A stretch of DNA of 64,000 nucleotides, taken from assembly GCF_023499255.1 (NCBI RefSeq), contig NZ_CP092183.1, forward strand, positions 2,363,501 through 2,427,500. The letters are read 5' to 3'. The DNA comes from Couchioplanes caeruleus. Its GTDB lineage: Bacteria; Actinomycetota; Actinomycetes; Mycobacteriales; Micromonosporaceae. Numbering within the stretch: the first letter of the stretch is position 1; each line of letters starts with the position of its first letter. Below are positions 25,673-34,724 of the stretch, piece by piece. A program made the translations under genes and the position numbers. The notes under the pieces were generated by a model, which saw only the letters and a program-made list of their open reading frames with translations, was not told the DNA's origin and did not search any database.

Positions 25673-26227
25673 TCAGGACTCAGCGGTGCGCTCTTCGTCG
25701 GCCGGCATGTCGGCGGCCGGGAAGGCGAACGCGGTCGGCGCGTCGGTGACCTGGACCAGGCGGCCGGTGGAGGCCAGCAGCAGACAGCAGTGGAGAACAG
25801 CGTCGGTGCCGAGGTGACGGCTGGTCGCGGCCGTGACGCCACGGGCGATCTCGTACGGTTTCATCGGCTGGTCGGGGTTGGCGGCGCAGTAGGCGCTGAC
25901 CAAATCGGCCAACGCCGCGTCGACCTGGCCGTCGCCGTTCGCCAAGGTCACGCCACCGTCGCGGCGATGCACCAGGTCCGCCAGCTCCAGCAGCGGCAGC
26001 CGCCGCAGCACGATGCGCAGAGGTAGTCCGGTGCGCGCGGCCAGTTGCTCCGGCGTGACCAAGCCACGACCGGGCATTGCGCTCATGATTTGCGCCGACT
26101 CGGTGTCGAGCTCGTCGTACGGCTGCCTCGGGCTCTCGCCCCTCGGCGTGTGGTGTTGCCCCGCGTCGCCGACTACTTCGGGTCGGCCGGCCGGGGTGCC
26201 AGACCCGGCCTCGGAGAAGTCGGTCAT
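25673..26227 (-). CDS. winged-helix-like accessory protein
   Basis: The ATG at 26227 (MTDFSEAGSGTP), with GAGAGGGA upstream, gives 184 residues. A disordered acidic N-terminus precedes two helix-turn-helix-like segments (LVTPEQLAARTGLPLRIVLR; MKPYEIARGVTAATSR). The end (GRLVQVTDAPTAFAFP) is paralogous to the end of the next protein upstream (GTILMVSDAPLTFVFP). It is probably a DNA-binding accessory factor of the element; its targets are unknown. Confidence 0.65.
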   Translation of the reverse strand: MTDFSEAGSGTPAGRPEVVGDAGQHHTPRGESPRQPYDELDTESAQIMSAMPGRGLVTPEQLAARTGLPLRIVLRRLPLLELADLVHRRDGGVTLANGDGQVDAALADLVSAYCAANPDQPMKPYEIARGVTAATSRHLGTDAVLHCCLLLASTGRLVQVTDAPTAFAFPAADMPADEERTAES

Positions 26228-26258
26228 GGATGTTGTCCCTCTCGTAAACGGGTGCGGG

Positions 26259-26285
26259 GCAGGGCGCATGTGCGCTCGGCCCTGC
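26259..26285 (-). terminator. hairpin between winged-helix genes
   Basis: Arms GCAGGGC (26259-26265) and GCCCTGC (26279-26285) pair, with an inner GCGCA-TG-TGCGC element. It lies between the stop at 26301 and the next start at 26227. Confidence 0.5.
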
Positions 26286-26300
26286 GAGGACAGGAATCGA

Positions 26301-27614
26301 TCAGGGGTGCTGGATGCCGCTGGCCTCTTGGCCGTTGTCGGTCTGCTCGGACTGGTCGTCGCCCGTGCCGTCGCCGGTGGCGGTGTCGGTCTGCTCGGCA
26401 TTCGCCTCGTCCTCAGCGGCGTCGTCGCTGACGACGGGCTTCGGGAAGACGAAGGTCAGCGGCGCGTCGGAGACCATCAGGATGGTTCCCGCGGCGGCGG
26501 CCTTGGTGCAGTTGTTGCGCACCGCGCCGGAGCTGACGTTGCGGCCGCCCAGCTTCGCGCTGATCGCGGTGGCGATCTCCTGCGGAGTCATCGGCCGGCC
26601 GGGGGCGGCGGCCAGCTCGGCGACGGTCAGCCGCTCCAGCTCGCCACGCTGGAAGGGCTGGTTGCCGTCAGCGTTGGCGGTTGCGTCGCTGCGGTTCCCC
26701 ACGCTGCTCGAGGTGGTGTTCAGCGTGCGCGGCGCCAGCCGGGTCGGCAGCTTCACGGCGTGGACCTCGTCGTCCGGCCCGACGATGTGCAGCGTTCCGT
26801 CAGCGCGGATGAGACTCTGGACCGCCGCCACGGCCGCCGGGGTGCTGGTGACGCCCCGGATGACCTGGAAGCACAGCGGGCAGCGCGGCGGCTCCGGGTT
26901 CGGGTCGACCTCGGATGCCTTGGTCGGCCCGGCGATCCACCGCTCCGGATTGCCCTCCTTGGGCGGCAGGCGACGGGCGGCGTCGGCCTGCTGCATCGCG
27001 TCGAGCAGCCGGATGGTGGTGGGGTGGCTGATGCCGCTCTCGGACACGATCATGTCGACCGTCGCGCCCTCGTCGCCGAATTCGGCCAGGACACCCTTGA
27101 TGGCCATGACCTTGCGGTCGCCGGGACGCGGCGGCGCGACGACCGTACGCGGTCCGCCCTCGGCGGGGGCGTCCGTGTCCCCGTTGTCGTCCTGGTCCTC
27201 GTCGCCGTCGCCGTCGGTGGTGTCCGGGTCGCCGGAGCCGTCGGTTGCCGGGAACTGTTCGTCGTCGTCGGTCGGCGAACTCTCGTCGCTGGCTGCCTCG
27301 TCGGCCGGGTCGGAGTCCGGCTCGTCGACGGTCTCGTCCGGGCCGGCGGCGTTCTCGTCGCTGAGGTCGGCCGCGTCCAGCGCCGACTTGGCATCGTCCG
27401 ACAGGGTCCAGCGGGTGGGCGTGCCCTCGGCCGCGTCCGCGCCGAGGTCGACCTCGACGATGACACCGGCGTCGGCCAAGGTCCGGATGGCCTTGTCGGT
27501 GGTGGAGCGGGCCTTGCCCGACTTCTCCGCCAGTTCGTGGACGTTGCCCTGGCCGAGTTCGGCCAGAGCCTTGAGGACGGCCTGCGTGGCAGGTGTCAGG
27601 GACTGGATTTCCAT
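26301..27614 (-). CDS. multi-winged-helix protein with acidic linker
   Basis: The ATG at 27614 follows GAGGAGGGA and gives 437 residues. An N-terminal winged helix (about 5-75; LTPATQAVLKALAELGQGNV) leads into a highly acidic, disordered linker (about 75-150). A second winged helix covers about 160-235, a CPLC pair that may be half a zinc site follows, and a third winged helix ends in the TDAP/SDAP-type motif shared with the neighbouring 184-residue protein. It may bridge DNA sites or organise the element's DNA. No exact family is recognised. Confidence 0.7.
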   Translation of the reverse strand: MEIQSLTPATQAVLKALAELGQGNVHELAEKSGKARSTTDKAIRTLADAGVIVEVDLGADAAEGTPTRWTLSDDAKSALDAADLSDENAAGPDETVDEPDSDPADEAASDESSPTDDDEQFPATDGSGDPDTTDGDGDEDQDDNGDTDAPAEGGPRTVVAPPRPGDRKVMAIKGVLAEFGDEGATVDMIVSESGISHPTTIRLLDAMQQADAARRLPPKEGNPERWIAGPTKASEVDPNPEPPRCPLCFQVIRGVTSTPAAVAAVQSLIRADGTLHIVGPDDEVHAVKLPTRLAPRTLNTTSSSVGNRSDATANADGNQPFQRGELERLTVAELAAAPGRPMTPQEIATAISAKLGGRNVSSGAVRNNCTKAAAAGTILMVSDAPLTFVFPKPVVSDDAAEDEANAEQTDTATGDGTGDDQSEQTDNGQEASGIQHP

Positions 27615-27644
27615 GGGGTTTCCCTCCTCGGGAAATAAGGGGTG

Positions 27645-27672
27645 CTGCCCGGCACCGGACGGTGCTGGGCAG
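27645..27672 (-). terminator. hairpin upstream of the multi-winged-helix gene
   Basis: Arms CTGCCC with GCACC (27645-27656) and GGTGC with GGGCAG (27661-27672) pair with one bulge on each side, between the stop at 27743 and the start at 27614. Confidence 0.5.
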
Positions 27673-27742
27673 TGGTTCTCGAAGACGCGTGCGGCCATGA
27701 GTGGCAGCTCGCGAACGCCCGGCGGCAGATCGACCGGGGTGA

Positions 27743-28330
27743 TCAGTGGCGGGAGATCCGGCGTTCGCCGGTGGCCCGCAGGTGGTAGAGGCGGTCCTCG
27801 ACGCGGTCGCGGTAGATTCCAGCGAGGCCGTGGGTCAGGCGGACCGGGCCGGGGAACTCGCCGGGGTCGAGTTCGACGTCGGCCGTGTGGATCTGCGCTC
27901 GTACGGCTCGCCCGGCGATCTTCTGCTGGCGCAGGTACTCGATGTGCGGCAGCACGATCAGGACGGTGTCGCCGGGGTTGACGTAGCGCCGCCGGACCGG
28001 CTGTACCGGGTGCGATGCGACGTACCCCATGCGGTCGGGATCGGTTACCAGCTTTTCGAGGTGGATGCGGGCACCTTCGTACTCGCTGACGTGGCCGCTA
28101 ATCTCGTCCAGGGCGCTGGCCAGCGTCGTGGGCGAGCCGGTCAGGTCGTCGCCGTTGATGAGCAGGGTCCGCAACTCGTCCACCGCCGTCAGCAGCACCT
28201 CGCGGGCGAGGCGCAGTTGATCGGCGGAAGCCGGGAGGTGCGCGGCGGCCGGGACGGGATCGGCGGCGTGCTGATCGAGGGTCCGGCCGGTGGTCCGGAC
28301 GATCCACCTCTCCACCAGGTCGAGGTACAT
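27743..28330 (-). CDS. hypothetical protein of the accessory run
   Basis: The ATG at 28330 (MYLDLVERWIVRTTGRTL), with AGGAGA six bases upstream, gives 195 residues. The first half is helical (LRLAREVLLTAVDELRTLLI); the second half looks like a small beta domain (VNPGDTVLIVLPHIEYLRQQ). No membrane span or enzyme motif is present. It keeps its own ribosome site and is separated from both neighbours by hairpins. Confidence 0.6.
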   Translation of the reverse strand: MYLDLVERWIVRTTGRTLDQHAADPVPAAAHLPASADQLRLAREVLLTAVDELRTLLINGDDLTGSPTTLASALDEISGHVSEYEGARIHLEKLVTDPDRMGYVASHPVQPVRRRYVNPGDTVLIVLPHIEYLRQQKIAGRAVRAQIHTADVELDPGEFPGPVRLTHGLAGIYRDRVEDRLYHLRATGERRISRH

Positions 28331-28365
28331 CACGGGTCTCCTTTCGCGTGGTCCGGGCACGCCGG

Positions 28366-28396
28366 AGACCGGTCGCAGCGGGGCGGCGACCGGTCT
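28366..28396 (-). terminator. hairpin upstream of the 195-residue gene
   Basis: Eleven-base perfect arms AGACCGGTCGC (28366-28376) and GCGACCGGTCT (28386-28396) enclose a 9-base loop, between the stop at 28423 and the start at 28330. Confidence 0.6.
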
Positions 28397-28422
28397 TCGA
28401 GGTGCTGGGGGTTGGGGGTGGG

Positions 28423-29124
28423 TCAGGCGATGGCGACGGCGCACAGCCGTGCACGGTTGTGCAGGGTGCGCAGGTACATGCAGGCTTCGTTGAGGAAGCG
28501 AAGCCGGTCCGCGGTCGTGTTGGTGGCGGGCCGCATGATGCGTCCGTCAGTGGTGATCACTGCGTCGCCGACGAGGGCGACTCGCCAGTAGAGGCCCGCG
28601 TAAGCGGCCTCGCCGGCCTGGTAGAGCGACAGCTCGTACGGGTCGAAAATGTGGCCGCCGTTGTAGGCGAGCATCGCGAGCACGCGGGGCTGCTGCTCGA
28701 AGCGGCGACGGGCCTCGGTCAGGCTGACCTTGGCCGCGTCGGCGTGGTGCTGGGCGAGGAAGTCCTCCCAGAGCCGGGCGGGCTTGGTCGTGGCGTTGAT
28801 GTGCATGTTCCAGGCACGCCAGCGGGCGATGGCCTCGTTCGCGGCGACCTGCGACATGCCGGACAGGTCGAGTCGGCTCTTGCGGCCTCCGGCCGCGAGG
28901 GTGATGGCGCCGAACTTGCGGGCGGCGTCGAGCAGGTAGTACCCGAGGAACCGGGTCAGCCAGCCGATGAACTTGCGGTGCCGCACGCGGAACCGGCGGG
29001 CCGGGGTGCCGTTGGCGTTCATGAGGTCGTTGACCTTCTCGCTGGCGGCGAACCAGTCGGCGTCTTCGCCGGGGTTGAAGCAGACCGTGACGATCTGGTC
29101 GGTGCGGGAGTTGGCGGCGGACAT
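28423..29124 (-). CDS. hypothetical protein, first gene of the accessory run
   Basis: The ATG at 29124 (MSAANSRTDQIVTVCFNPGE), with GGAG seven bases upstream, gives 233 residues. It has no membrane span; a basic patch (RRFRVRHRKFIGWL) and aromatic-rich helices suggest nucleic-acid or protein contact, which is inference. It opens the minus-strand run that ends with the wall hydrolase and sits behind the long regulatory region 29125-29450. Confidence 0.6.
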   Translation of the reverse strand: MSAANSRTDQIVTVCFNPGEDADWFAASEKVNDLMNANGTPARRFRVRHRKFIGWLTRFLGYYLLDAARKFGAITLAAGGRKSRLDLSGMSQVAANEAIARWRAWNMHINATTKPARLWEDFLAQHHADAAKVSLTEARRRFEQQPRVLAMLAYNGGHIFDPYELSLYQAGEAAYAGLYWRVALVGDAVITTDGRIMRPATNTTADRLRFLNEACMYLRTLHNRARLCAVAIA

Positions 29125-29450
29125 GAGGGTGCTCCTTTCGCGAAGCGGGTAGGGGTTGGTGGTGCGGGTGTGGTGCCACCGGATCGCGGCGTCTGGACCG
29201 GCGGGAGACTGCCGAGGAGATGCGCGGGGCGCAGATCACGAGCCGACCGGGAAGGTGGGCTATGGGGTGAGCTGGGGCCGGGCGCGGGGCAGTCCCGCAG
29301 AGGGGGTCGAGACGGGCGGCGGTGCGAACAAAGAGAAAAAGAAGAAGCTGCACCGTAGCTTCGTGGTCTGACAGCGCCGCTCCTGTCAGGTTTCGCGATC
29401 ATGCCGGTGAGCTGGGCTGACAGGTTCGACTGTGGAGTTGTCAGTGGCTG
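29125..29450 (-). promoter_or_regulatory. regulatory region with CTGACAG sites and a purine tract
   Basis: This 326-base gap has no gene. Copies of CTGACAG or its reverse complement lie at 29368-29374, 29382-29390, 29416-29424, 29438-29444 (TTGTCAG) and 29447-29454. A run of only A and G covers 29330-29347. The same arrangement, motif cluster then tract, occurs before the plus-strand accessory run (41749-41868). It should carry the promoter for the gene starting at 29124. Confidence 0.6.
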
Positions 29451-30305
29451 TCAGAGGACGAAGACGCCGTCATCGTCGTAGTTGGGGTTGTCCGCGACCG
29501 GCTGGCCGTGGTCGCTCGGCAGATCGGCCAACTCGACGCGGCCGGTGGCGCCGCGCGGCAGCCACACGCGGGCGGCGGGATCGCTGGCGTGCACGGAGGT
29601 CGCGACCGCGACGGTGGTGTGCTGGCCGGGCAGTTGCCGGTGCAGATGTTCTTCGCGTTGCTCGGTGCCGAGCCAGAACAGCACCGGGTATTGCGGGCCG
29701 CCGCGCCGGATGAGTTTGGCGTACCGGTCGAGTTTCGCGACCAGGCGGCCGAGCGGCTCGCTGCCGGTGTCGGCTTCGAGGAAGAAGCCCATCGTGACGG
29801 GGCCGGCGGTCCAGAGGCCGTGTCCGTCGGCGGTGATGGTCCGGTACTGCTTGGTGGTGACCTGCTCGGACCACCACCGGTCGAGGCGGGTGCCAGGGTG
29901 CCGGCGGGCGTGCTCGCTCAGGCGGACGAAGAACTCGTTGGCCAGCACGAGGTGCGGCAGGTGCGGATTCGCCGACAGCCGTTGCACCGTCTGGTTACTG
30001 GCCCTGGGCGTGGGCTCCGGCCGGTCGTGGGCGGCGGCCTGGAAACGGTGACCGTTGTGGCCGAGCGTCCAGTGCCACGGCTGGCTTCCGCCGCCGACCC
30101 GCGAGAACCGGAACCGCTCCACCAGCTCCAGGGCGGCCAGCTCGTTGAGGCGTAGCTGGCAAGTCCTTCGGGCGATGAACAGCATCCGGTGGATCTGGCC
30201 GGTGGTCAGGACCTGATGGTCGTCCAGGAGCTGGAGCAGGAGACGGTCACGAGGGGTGATGTGGGGATAGATGGCCAGCAGACTGGCCGTACGCGAGAAC
30301 GGCAT
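29451..30305 (-). CDS. replication-relaxation family protein
   Basis: From the ATG at 30305 (MPFSRTASLLAIYPHITP) the protein has 284 residues. The N-terminal winged helix (RDRLLLQLLDDHQVLTTGQI, then ARRTCQLRLNELAALELVER) and the following nuclease-like region (VLANEFFVRL, LDRWWSEQ, FFLEADTGSEPLGRLVAKLD with the D-x-G-x-x-P pattern) fit the actinobacterial replication-relaxation family, linked to plasmid replication and conjugative mobilisation. Next to VirD4 and VirB4 it is the likeliest DNA-processing factor of the ICE. No separate relaxase was seen. Confidence 0.8.
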   Translation of the reverse strand: MPFSRTASLLAIYPHITPRDRLLLQLLDDHQVLTTGQIHRMLFIARRTCQLRLNELAALELVERFRFSRVGGGSQPWHWTLGHNGHRFQAAAHDRPEPTPRASNQTVQRLSANPHLPHLVLANEFFVRLSEHARRHPGTRLDRWWSEQVTTKQYRTITADGHGLWTAGPVTMGFFLEADTGSEPLGRLVAKLDRYAKLIRRGGPQYPVLFWLGTEQREEHLHRQLPGQHTTVAVATSVHASDPAARVWLPRGATGRVELADLPSDHGQPVADNPNYDDDGVFVL

Positions 30306-30510
30306 AGTGACCACCCCCTGGTGGAGAGAGACACCCTGTAGGGAGTCTGGACATGTGGATCTTGGCTGCGGGGCCGCCATGGCTAGGGTCCGGGCAGGTC
30401 AGGGACCTGACAGCCGACGCGCAGGGGGCTCGTCTGGGGTCTCGTCTCGCCGACACCCCCAAGCGAGCCCCCGATGCCGCACCCGGACGAGCCCTCGGAC
30501 GCACCGGCTG
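30306..30510 (-). promoter_or_regulatory. upstream region of the replication-relaxation gene
   Basis: These 205 bases contain CCTGACAG at 30406-30413, part of the palindromic stretch AGGTCAGGGACCTGAC. A reverse copy (GCTGTCAG, 30507-30514) overlaps the end of the VirD4-like gene. It likely carries the promoter of the replication-relaxation gene. Confidence 0.5.
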
Positions 30511-32979
30511 TCAGCGGTCGCGGTCGGCCATCCGCCGCTTCATCGCCGTGCGGGCGAGCTGCTGCATCGGCGGTTCCTCCCCGGCGGGCGTGTTCGCGGC
30601 AGCGCACGCCTGCCGGATCGCCGTGGGTTCCCCGTCGGGTTCCGGCGGCGGGTTGGTGACGAAGGTGAAGGCCGGGAGTTCCCGGTTGTCCACCAGCACC
30701 CGGGCCACGGCGGTGAACACGTCGAGGTGTGCGAGGTCGTGCTCGTCCACCTCGGGTTTGGTGTGCCGCGACAGCTCCCGCGCGTCGGCCGGGTCGACGT
30801 TGAAGATCGCCTTGGTGCGGGCGTTCGCGCTGATCGCCGCGGCGACGTCCTTCGGCAGCTGAGCGAGGTCCTGGTGGGCCATCACCAGGCCGAGCCGGTA
30901 GCCGCGCGCCTCGGCCAGCATGTCCCCGACGGAGCCCGGCAGGGTGAGGAAGTTTTGTACCTCGTCCACGTACAACGTGGCGTCCCTGCGCTGGTCCTCG
31001 GGGGTTGCGGCTCGGGCGATCGCGGCCTGCCACACCCGGGCGACGATCATCGAGCCCAGGATCCGGCTGGTCTCCTCACCGAGTTGGCCTTTCGGTAGCC
31101 GGCACAGCAGCACTCCGCCGTCGAGGATCTTGCCCATGTCGAACGAGCTGTGGGCGTTGCCGATCACGCTCTTGACGAAATCCCGCAACAGGAACGCCCG
31201 CAGGCGGGCCAGAACCGGCGCGATGACCTGGCCCCGGAACTGCTCGTTGATGCCGTCGTACCAGAGCCAGAACCCACCGAGCCCGTCGGGGTCATCAAGG
31301 CCCTGGGTGAACCGGCCCCGGAACTGCCGGTCCTGCAGCAGCGACGGCACCAGACTCAGCGTCGGCTTCGCGTGCCGCATCAGCGTGAGGCAGGCGACGC
31401 GCATGGTGTCGTCCATACGCGGCCCCCACTGCCCTTGGAAGATCTTCGCGAAGATCCCGACCAGGTTGTCCACCGCCAAGTGGACGTCGCCCTGGTCGTC
31501 GAGCGGGTTGAAACAGGCCGGGTTCTCCTGATCCGGATCGATGATGTGGATGCGGCTGGCGTAGGAGGCCGGGAGCCGGTCGAGGATGTCGTTGATCAGG
31601 TCCCCGCGCGGGTCGATGACCACCGTGCCGCGTCCGGCCTTGACGTCGCCAAGGATCAGGTTCAGCAACAGCGTGCTTTTGCCGACGCCCGTCTTGCCGA
31701 CGATGTGCATGTGCTGCCGCGCGTCGACCACCTTCAAACCGACCTTGTGGTTGCCGACCTGCGAGCGGCCCAGCATCTTCACGCCCCGGCCGCCACTGGG
31801 GACCTGCACCGGCGCCGGCACCGCCTTGGCCCGAGCCCGAGCCAGGCCCGGCACCGCCAGATCCTGCGGGAGCGCGGCGAGCGCCGCGAGCTCCGGCACG
31901 GTGGCCAGGAACCCGCGCCGCAACCGGCGCCCGGCGAGGGTGGCGACCGGGTGCGGCATCTTCATGCGACGCAGCCGGTTCGGGCCGGTATACGCGGCGG
32001 CGGCCGACGCGATCGTGTGCACGAGCCCGATCAGCCGCCGCCGAATCTCGGTGGCCCGTTCCGGCGTGGGCGGCATCTTGTCCGCCTGGGCGGCGACCGC
32101 GAACCTCATCGCGATCTCGAAGTGCGGCACCCGCACGGCCTTGTCCACCACCGTGCGCGCCTCGGCCCCGGCGACCGGATCCCGCTCGGCCGCCCGCGCG
32201 GCGGCGCTGTTGTGCGCCGGGGTGCGGCGGGACGGGCCGGGGAGGAATACCTCGAGCAACCACAGCAGCGGTTCGATCGCCAGCCGGGCAGCCCCTGCGG
32301 CAGCGCGGGTCGCAGGGTCAGGGCGTCCGTGCGGATGGTTGGTCGAGGTGGCCGCCGACCGGCGGGCCGCCCGCACCCGGCGAGCCGACGCGGGCCGCGC
32401 GAGGACCTGCACGCACGCGTACTCGCGGTGCCAGACCTCGGCCCCGGCCGACAGCAGCGCCCGCAACGGGTCCGCGTCGTGCTCGACACGCAGCGGCAGC
32501 ACGTCGGCGTGCTGCGGCCAGTGCGCCCCGCCCGTCTGCTCGCTCACCGTCGCGGGGATCGGCGCGTTCGCGTCCTCGACGGTGAGGGTGGCGGCGGGCC
32601 AGGCCGCGCGGACGGCGGCTTCGACCGCGCCGGGCGGCACGGTGCCGGGCACCCACACCCGGATGACCAGGGCGCGGCCGGTCCAGAGGTATTCCCAGCC
32701 GACGTGCGGGTAGCCGTAGATCCGGCGTCGCCACACCGACGGCGTGAGCACCCCCATGAGGGTGGTCCAGAACGCGGCGGCGGCCCCGCCGGTGACCTCC
32801 GGCGGCGCGGTGATCATCACCCACCGCGCGCCGGTGACCAACCGCCGGTGCCGCCAGTTGAGCACCTGGTCGCGGCCGAACACGGCGGCCACAATCAGCG
32901 CGGCGGCCACGAGTCCCAACCACGGCCGGGCCACCATCCAATGTGCGAGGTGAGCGGGCCAGGTCGGCGTGGTGGTCAT
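30511..32979 (-). CDS. VirD4/TraD-like coupling ATPase
   Basis: The ATG at 32979 (MTTTPTWPAHLAHW), with GAGGTG five bases upstream, gives 822 residues. A membrane span lies at about 20-34. The ATPase domain has Walker A GKTGVGKST (Lys434) and Walker B TLYVDEVQNFL (Asp672, Glu673), with EARGYRLGLVMAHQDLAQLP downstream as in TraD/VirD4 proteins. It should bring the processed DNA to the secretion channel. Its start overlaps the VirB4 stop by four bases (ATGA). The same frame stays open far upstream, but that part lies inside the VirB4 gene. Confidence 0.92.
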   Translation of the reverse strand: MTTTPTWPAHLAHWMVARPWLGLVAAALIVAAVFGRDQVLNWRHRRLVTGARWVMITAPPEVTGGAAAAFWTTLMGVLTPSVWRRRIYGYPHVGWEYLWTGRALVIRVWVPGTVPPGAVEAAVRAAWPAATLTVEDANAPIPATVSEQTGGAHWPQHADVLPLRVEHDADPLRALLSAGAEVWHREYACVQVLARPASARRVRAARRSAATSTNHPHGRPDPATRAAAGAARLAIEPLLWLLEVFLPGPSRRTPAHNSAAARAAERDPVAGAEARTVVDKAVRVPHFEIAMRFAVAAQADKMPPTPERATEIRRRLIGLVHTIASAAAAYTGPNRLRRMKMPHPVATLAGRRLRRGFLATVPELAALAALPQDLAVPGLARARAKAVPAPVQVPSGGRGVKMLGRSQVGNHKVGLKVVDARQHMHIVGKTGVGKSTLLLNLILGDVKAGRGTVVIDPRGDLINDILDRLPASYASRIHIIDPDQENPACFNPLDDQGDVHLAVDNLVGIFAKIFQGQWGPRMDDTMRVACLTLMRHAKPTLSLVPSLLQDRQFRGRFTQGLDDPDGLGGFWLWYDGINEQFRGQVIAPVLARLRAFLLRDFVKSVIGNAHSSFDMGKILDGGVLLCRLPKGQLGEETSRILGSMIVARVWQAAIARAATPEDQRRDATLYVDEVQNFLTLPGSVGDMLAEARGYRLGLVMAHQDLAQLPKDVAAAISANARTKAIFNVDPADARELSRHTKPEVDEHDLAHLDVFTAVARVLVDNRELPAFTFVTNPPPEPDGEPTAIRQACAAANTPAGEEPPMQQLARTAMKRRMADRDR

Positions 32980-34724
32980 TCGCCCACCTCGCCGATCCCC
33001 GTCACAGCAATTTTGTGCTCGGCGGCGGAGCCGACGCTCCGAAACGGAATCCGCGACCGGCCCGCGACCAGAAGGCCCTCTCCGCGCGATGCCGCCAGCA
33101 GCATCCGGGCTTCGCCTGCCGTGAGGCCGAACGCCTCGGTGACCGCGTCGATCGACTGAGTGGACTGGCGCATCAAGACCTGGGTCGCAGCGTTGGAGAC
33201 CACGGCCAGGCCGAGATCGGTCGACAGGACGTCGGCGGCGTCCTGGGTGATCACGCACAGCCCGGCGAGGCGTTTGCGGGCGGCCTTGGACATGCGGAAC
33301 AGGAACCGTGCGCCTTCGCCGTCGCGCATCAGCAACCAGGCCTCGTCGACCACGACCAGTTGCCGCCGCCGGCGTCCGGCGGCGGGAGCATCGATGCTCG
33401 ACCAGATGGAATCCAGCGCGAGCAGCGTGCCGACCGTGCGCAGTTCGTCGGGCAGGTGCCGCAGCGACCAGACCACAAGATGCCCGCCTGGGGCCGCGGT
33501 GGTCGGGCCGTCGAAGAGGCTGGAGAAGTTCCCGACCGTCCACGGCGCGAGCCGGGCGGCGAGCTGCGCGGCGGCCGGATCGTCGTCCTCGGCCAGCGTC
33601 GCGGCCAGGTCGCGCAGCAGCGGAGCGGGCCTGCGCCAGGTGGCCGGGTCGGCGTTGATCCCGGCCTTGCTGTAGGTCCCAGTGATCGCCCGGTCCAAGG
33701 CAGCTCGTTCGGCCGGCGGCGGGGTCGCACCGAGCATCACCGAGATCAGCGTGTGCAGGAACAGGCCCCGCCGGGTGAGGGTGTCCGGGCGATCGTCGCC
33801 GGGCAGGTCGAGCGGGTTGAACCGCACACCGGGCACGCCGAGCTGCACGACCGTGCCGCCGACGTGCTCCGCGAGCGGCGTGTACTCGTCCTCCGGGTCG
33901 ACGACCGACACCTGCGTGCCCTGGTACAGGTTGCGCAGGACTTCCAGCTTGACGAAGTAGCTTTTGCCCGCGCCGGAGCGGGCCAGGACCACGCTGTTGT
34001 GGTTGTCCTGCGTCCACCGGTTCCACAGCAGGACGCCGTTGCTGGTGGTGTTCAGCCCGTAGAGCACGCCGTCCGGGGCGGCCACCGCGCCGGGGGCCGG
34101 GGCGGCGAGGTCCGCCGAAGCGAGCGGGAACGCCGCCGCCAGGGCGGTGGTGTCCAGGATGCGCCGCTGCCGCAGCGGATCCACGCCGACCGGCAGGGTG
34201 GCGATCCAGCCCTGCTGGTGGCGGAACGTCGCCGGTTGCAGGTCCAGCAAGACGCTGGCGGCGGCCGACTTCACCCCCGTGATGACCGTGCGCAGCTCGT
34301 CGAGGTCGCGGGCGTGGATGGTCACGTAGATGCCGGTATCGAAAAGCTTCGCCGCGCCGCGGGCGACCCGTTCGGCCAGATCGGCTGCATCCGATGCCGC
34401 CGCGTCGGTCATCGGGTCGCCGAGGCGGCCGGAGTTGGCGTCCAGGCGGCGCGACGACTCGAGCCGGGCCCGCTGCCGTTTGAGCATCGGCGCGGCCAAC
34501 TGCAGCGCGACCGGGGTGATGTGGACGGCGACGTCGACGCGGCCGGGGTAGGACAGCAGCGGGTCGAGCCAGGCCGGGCCGACCTCGGCCGGGTAGCCGC
34601 ACACGACGAACGTGGCGGCGTACCCGTCGCCGACCTTCACGTGTGCCGGGGTGATCGACAACGCGGCCGGAGAGGGCATGTCCTGCCCGGCTGTGATCTT
34701 CTTCTTGGTCTTCAACAAATTCAC
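32976..34724 (-). CDS. VirB4-like conjugation ATPase
   Basis: The GTG at 34724 gives 582 residues (MNLLKTKKKITAGQD). Walker A is RSGAGKSYF (Lys254) and Walker B LVVVDEAWLLM (Asp460, Glu461), followed by LAGLCVITQDAADVL, as in VirB4/TraC proteins. It powers assembly of the type IV channel. The start overlaps the PrgI-like gene (GTGA) and the end overlaps the VirD4-like gene (ATGA), so the three are translated together. Confidence 0.92.
   Translation of the reverse strand: MNLLKTKKKITAGQDMPSPAALSITPAHVKVGDGYAATFVVCGYPAEVGPAWLDPLLSYPGRVDVAVHITPVALQLAAPMLKRQRARLESSRRLDANSGRLGDPMTDAAASDAADLAERVARGAAKLFDTGIYVTIHARDLDELRTVITGVKSAAASVLLDLQPATFRHQQGWIATLPVGVDPLRQRRILDTTALAAAFPLASADLAAPAPGAVAAPDGVLYGLNTTSNGVLLWNRWTQDNHNSVVLARSGAGKSYFVKLEVLRNLYQGTQVSVVDPEDEYTPLAEHVGGTVVQLGVPGVRFNPLDLPGDDRPDTLTRRGLFLHTLISVMLGATPPPAERAALDRAITGTYSKAGINADPATWRRPAPLLRDLAATLAEDDDPAAAQLAARLAPWTVGNFSSLFDGPTTAAPGGHLVVWSLRHLPDELRTVGTLLALDSIWSSIDAPAAGRRRRQLVVVDEAWLLMRDGEGARFLFRMSKAARKRLAGLCVITQDAADVLSTDLGLAVVSNAATQVLMRQSTQSIDAVTEAFGLTAGEARMLLAASRGEGLLVAGRSRIPFRSVGSAAEHKIAVTGIGEVGE

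Noticed and set aside
25600..25842. Extension of the DUF932 frame upstream of 25599
   Set aside because: It overlaps the preceding gene and its hairpin; the GTG with GGAGAA upstream gives the normal N-terminus.
32980..34602. Upstream extension of the VirD4-like frame to 1363 codons
   Set aside because: The extra part lies inside the VirB4 gene in another frame and is Arg/Pro-rich; the ATG at 32979 with GAGGTG and the ATGA overlap is the real start.
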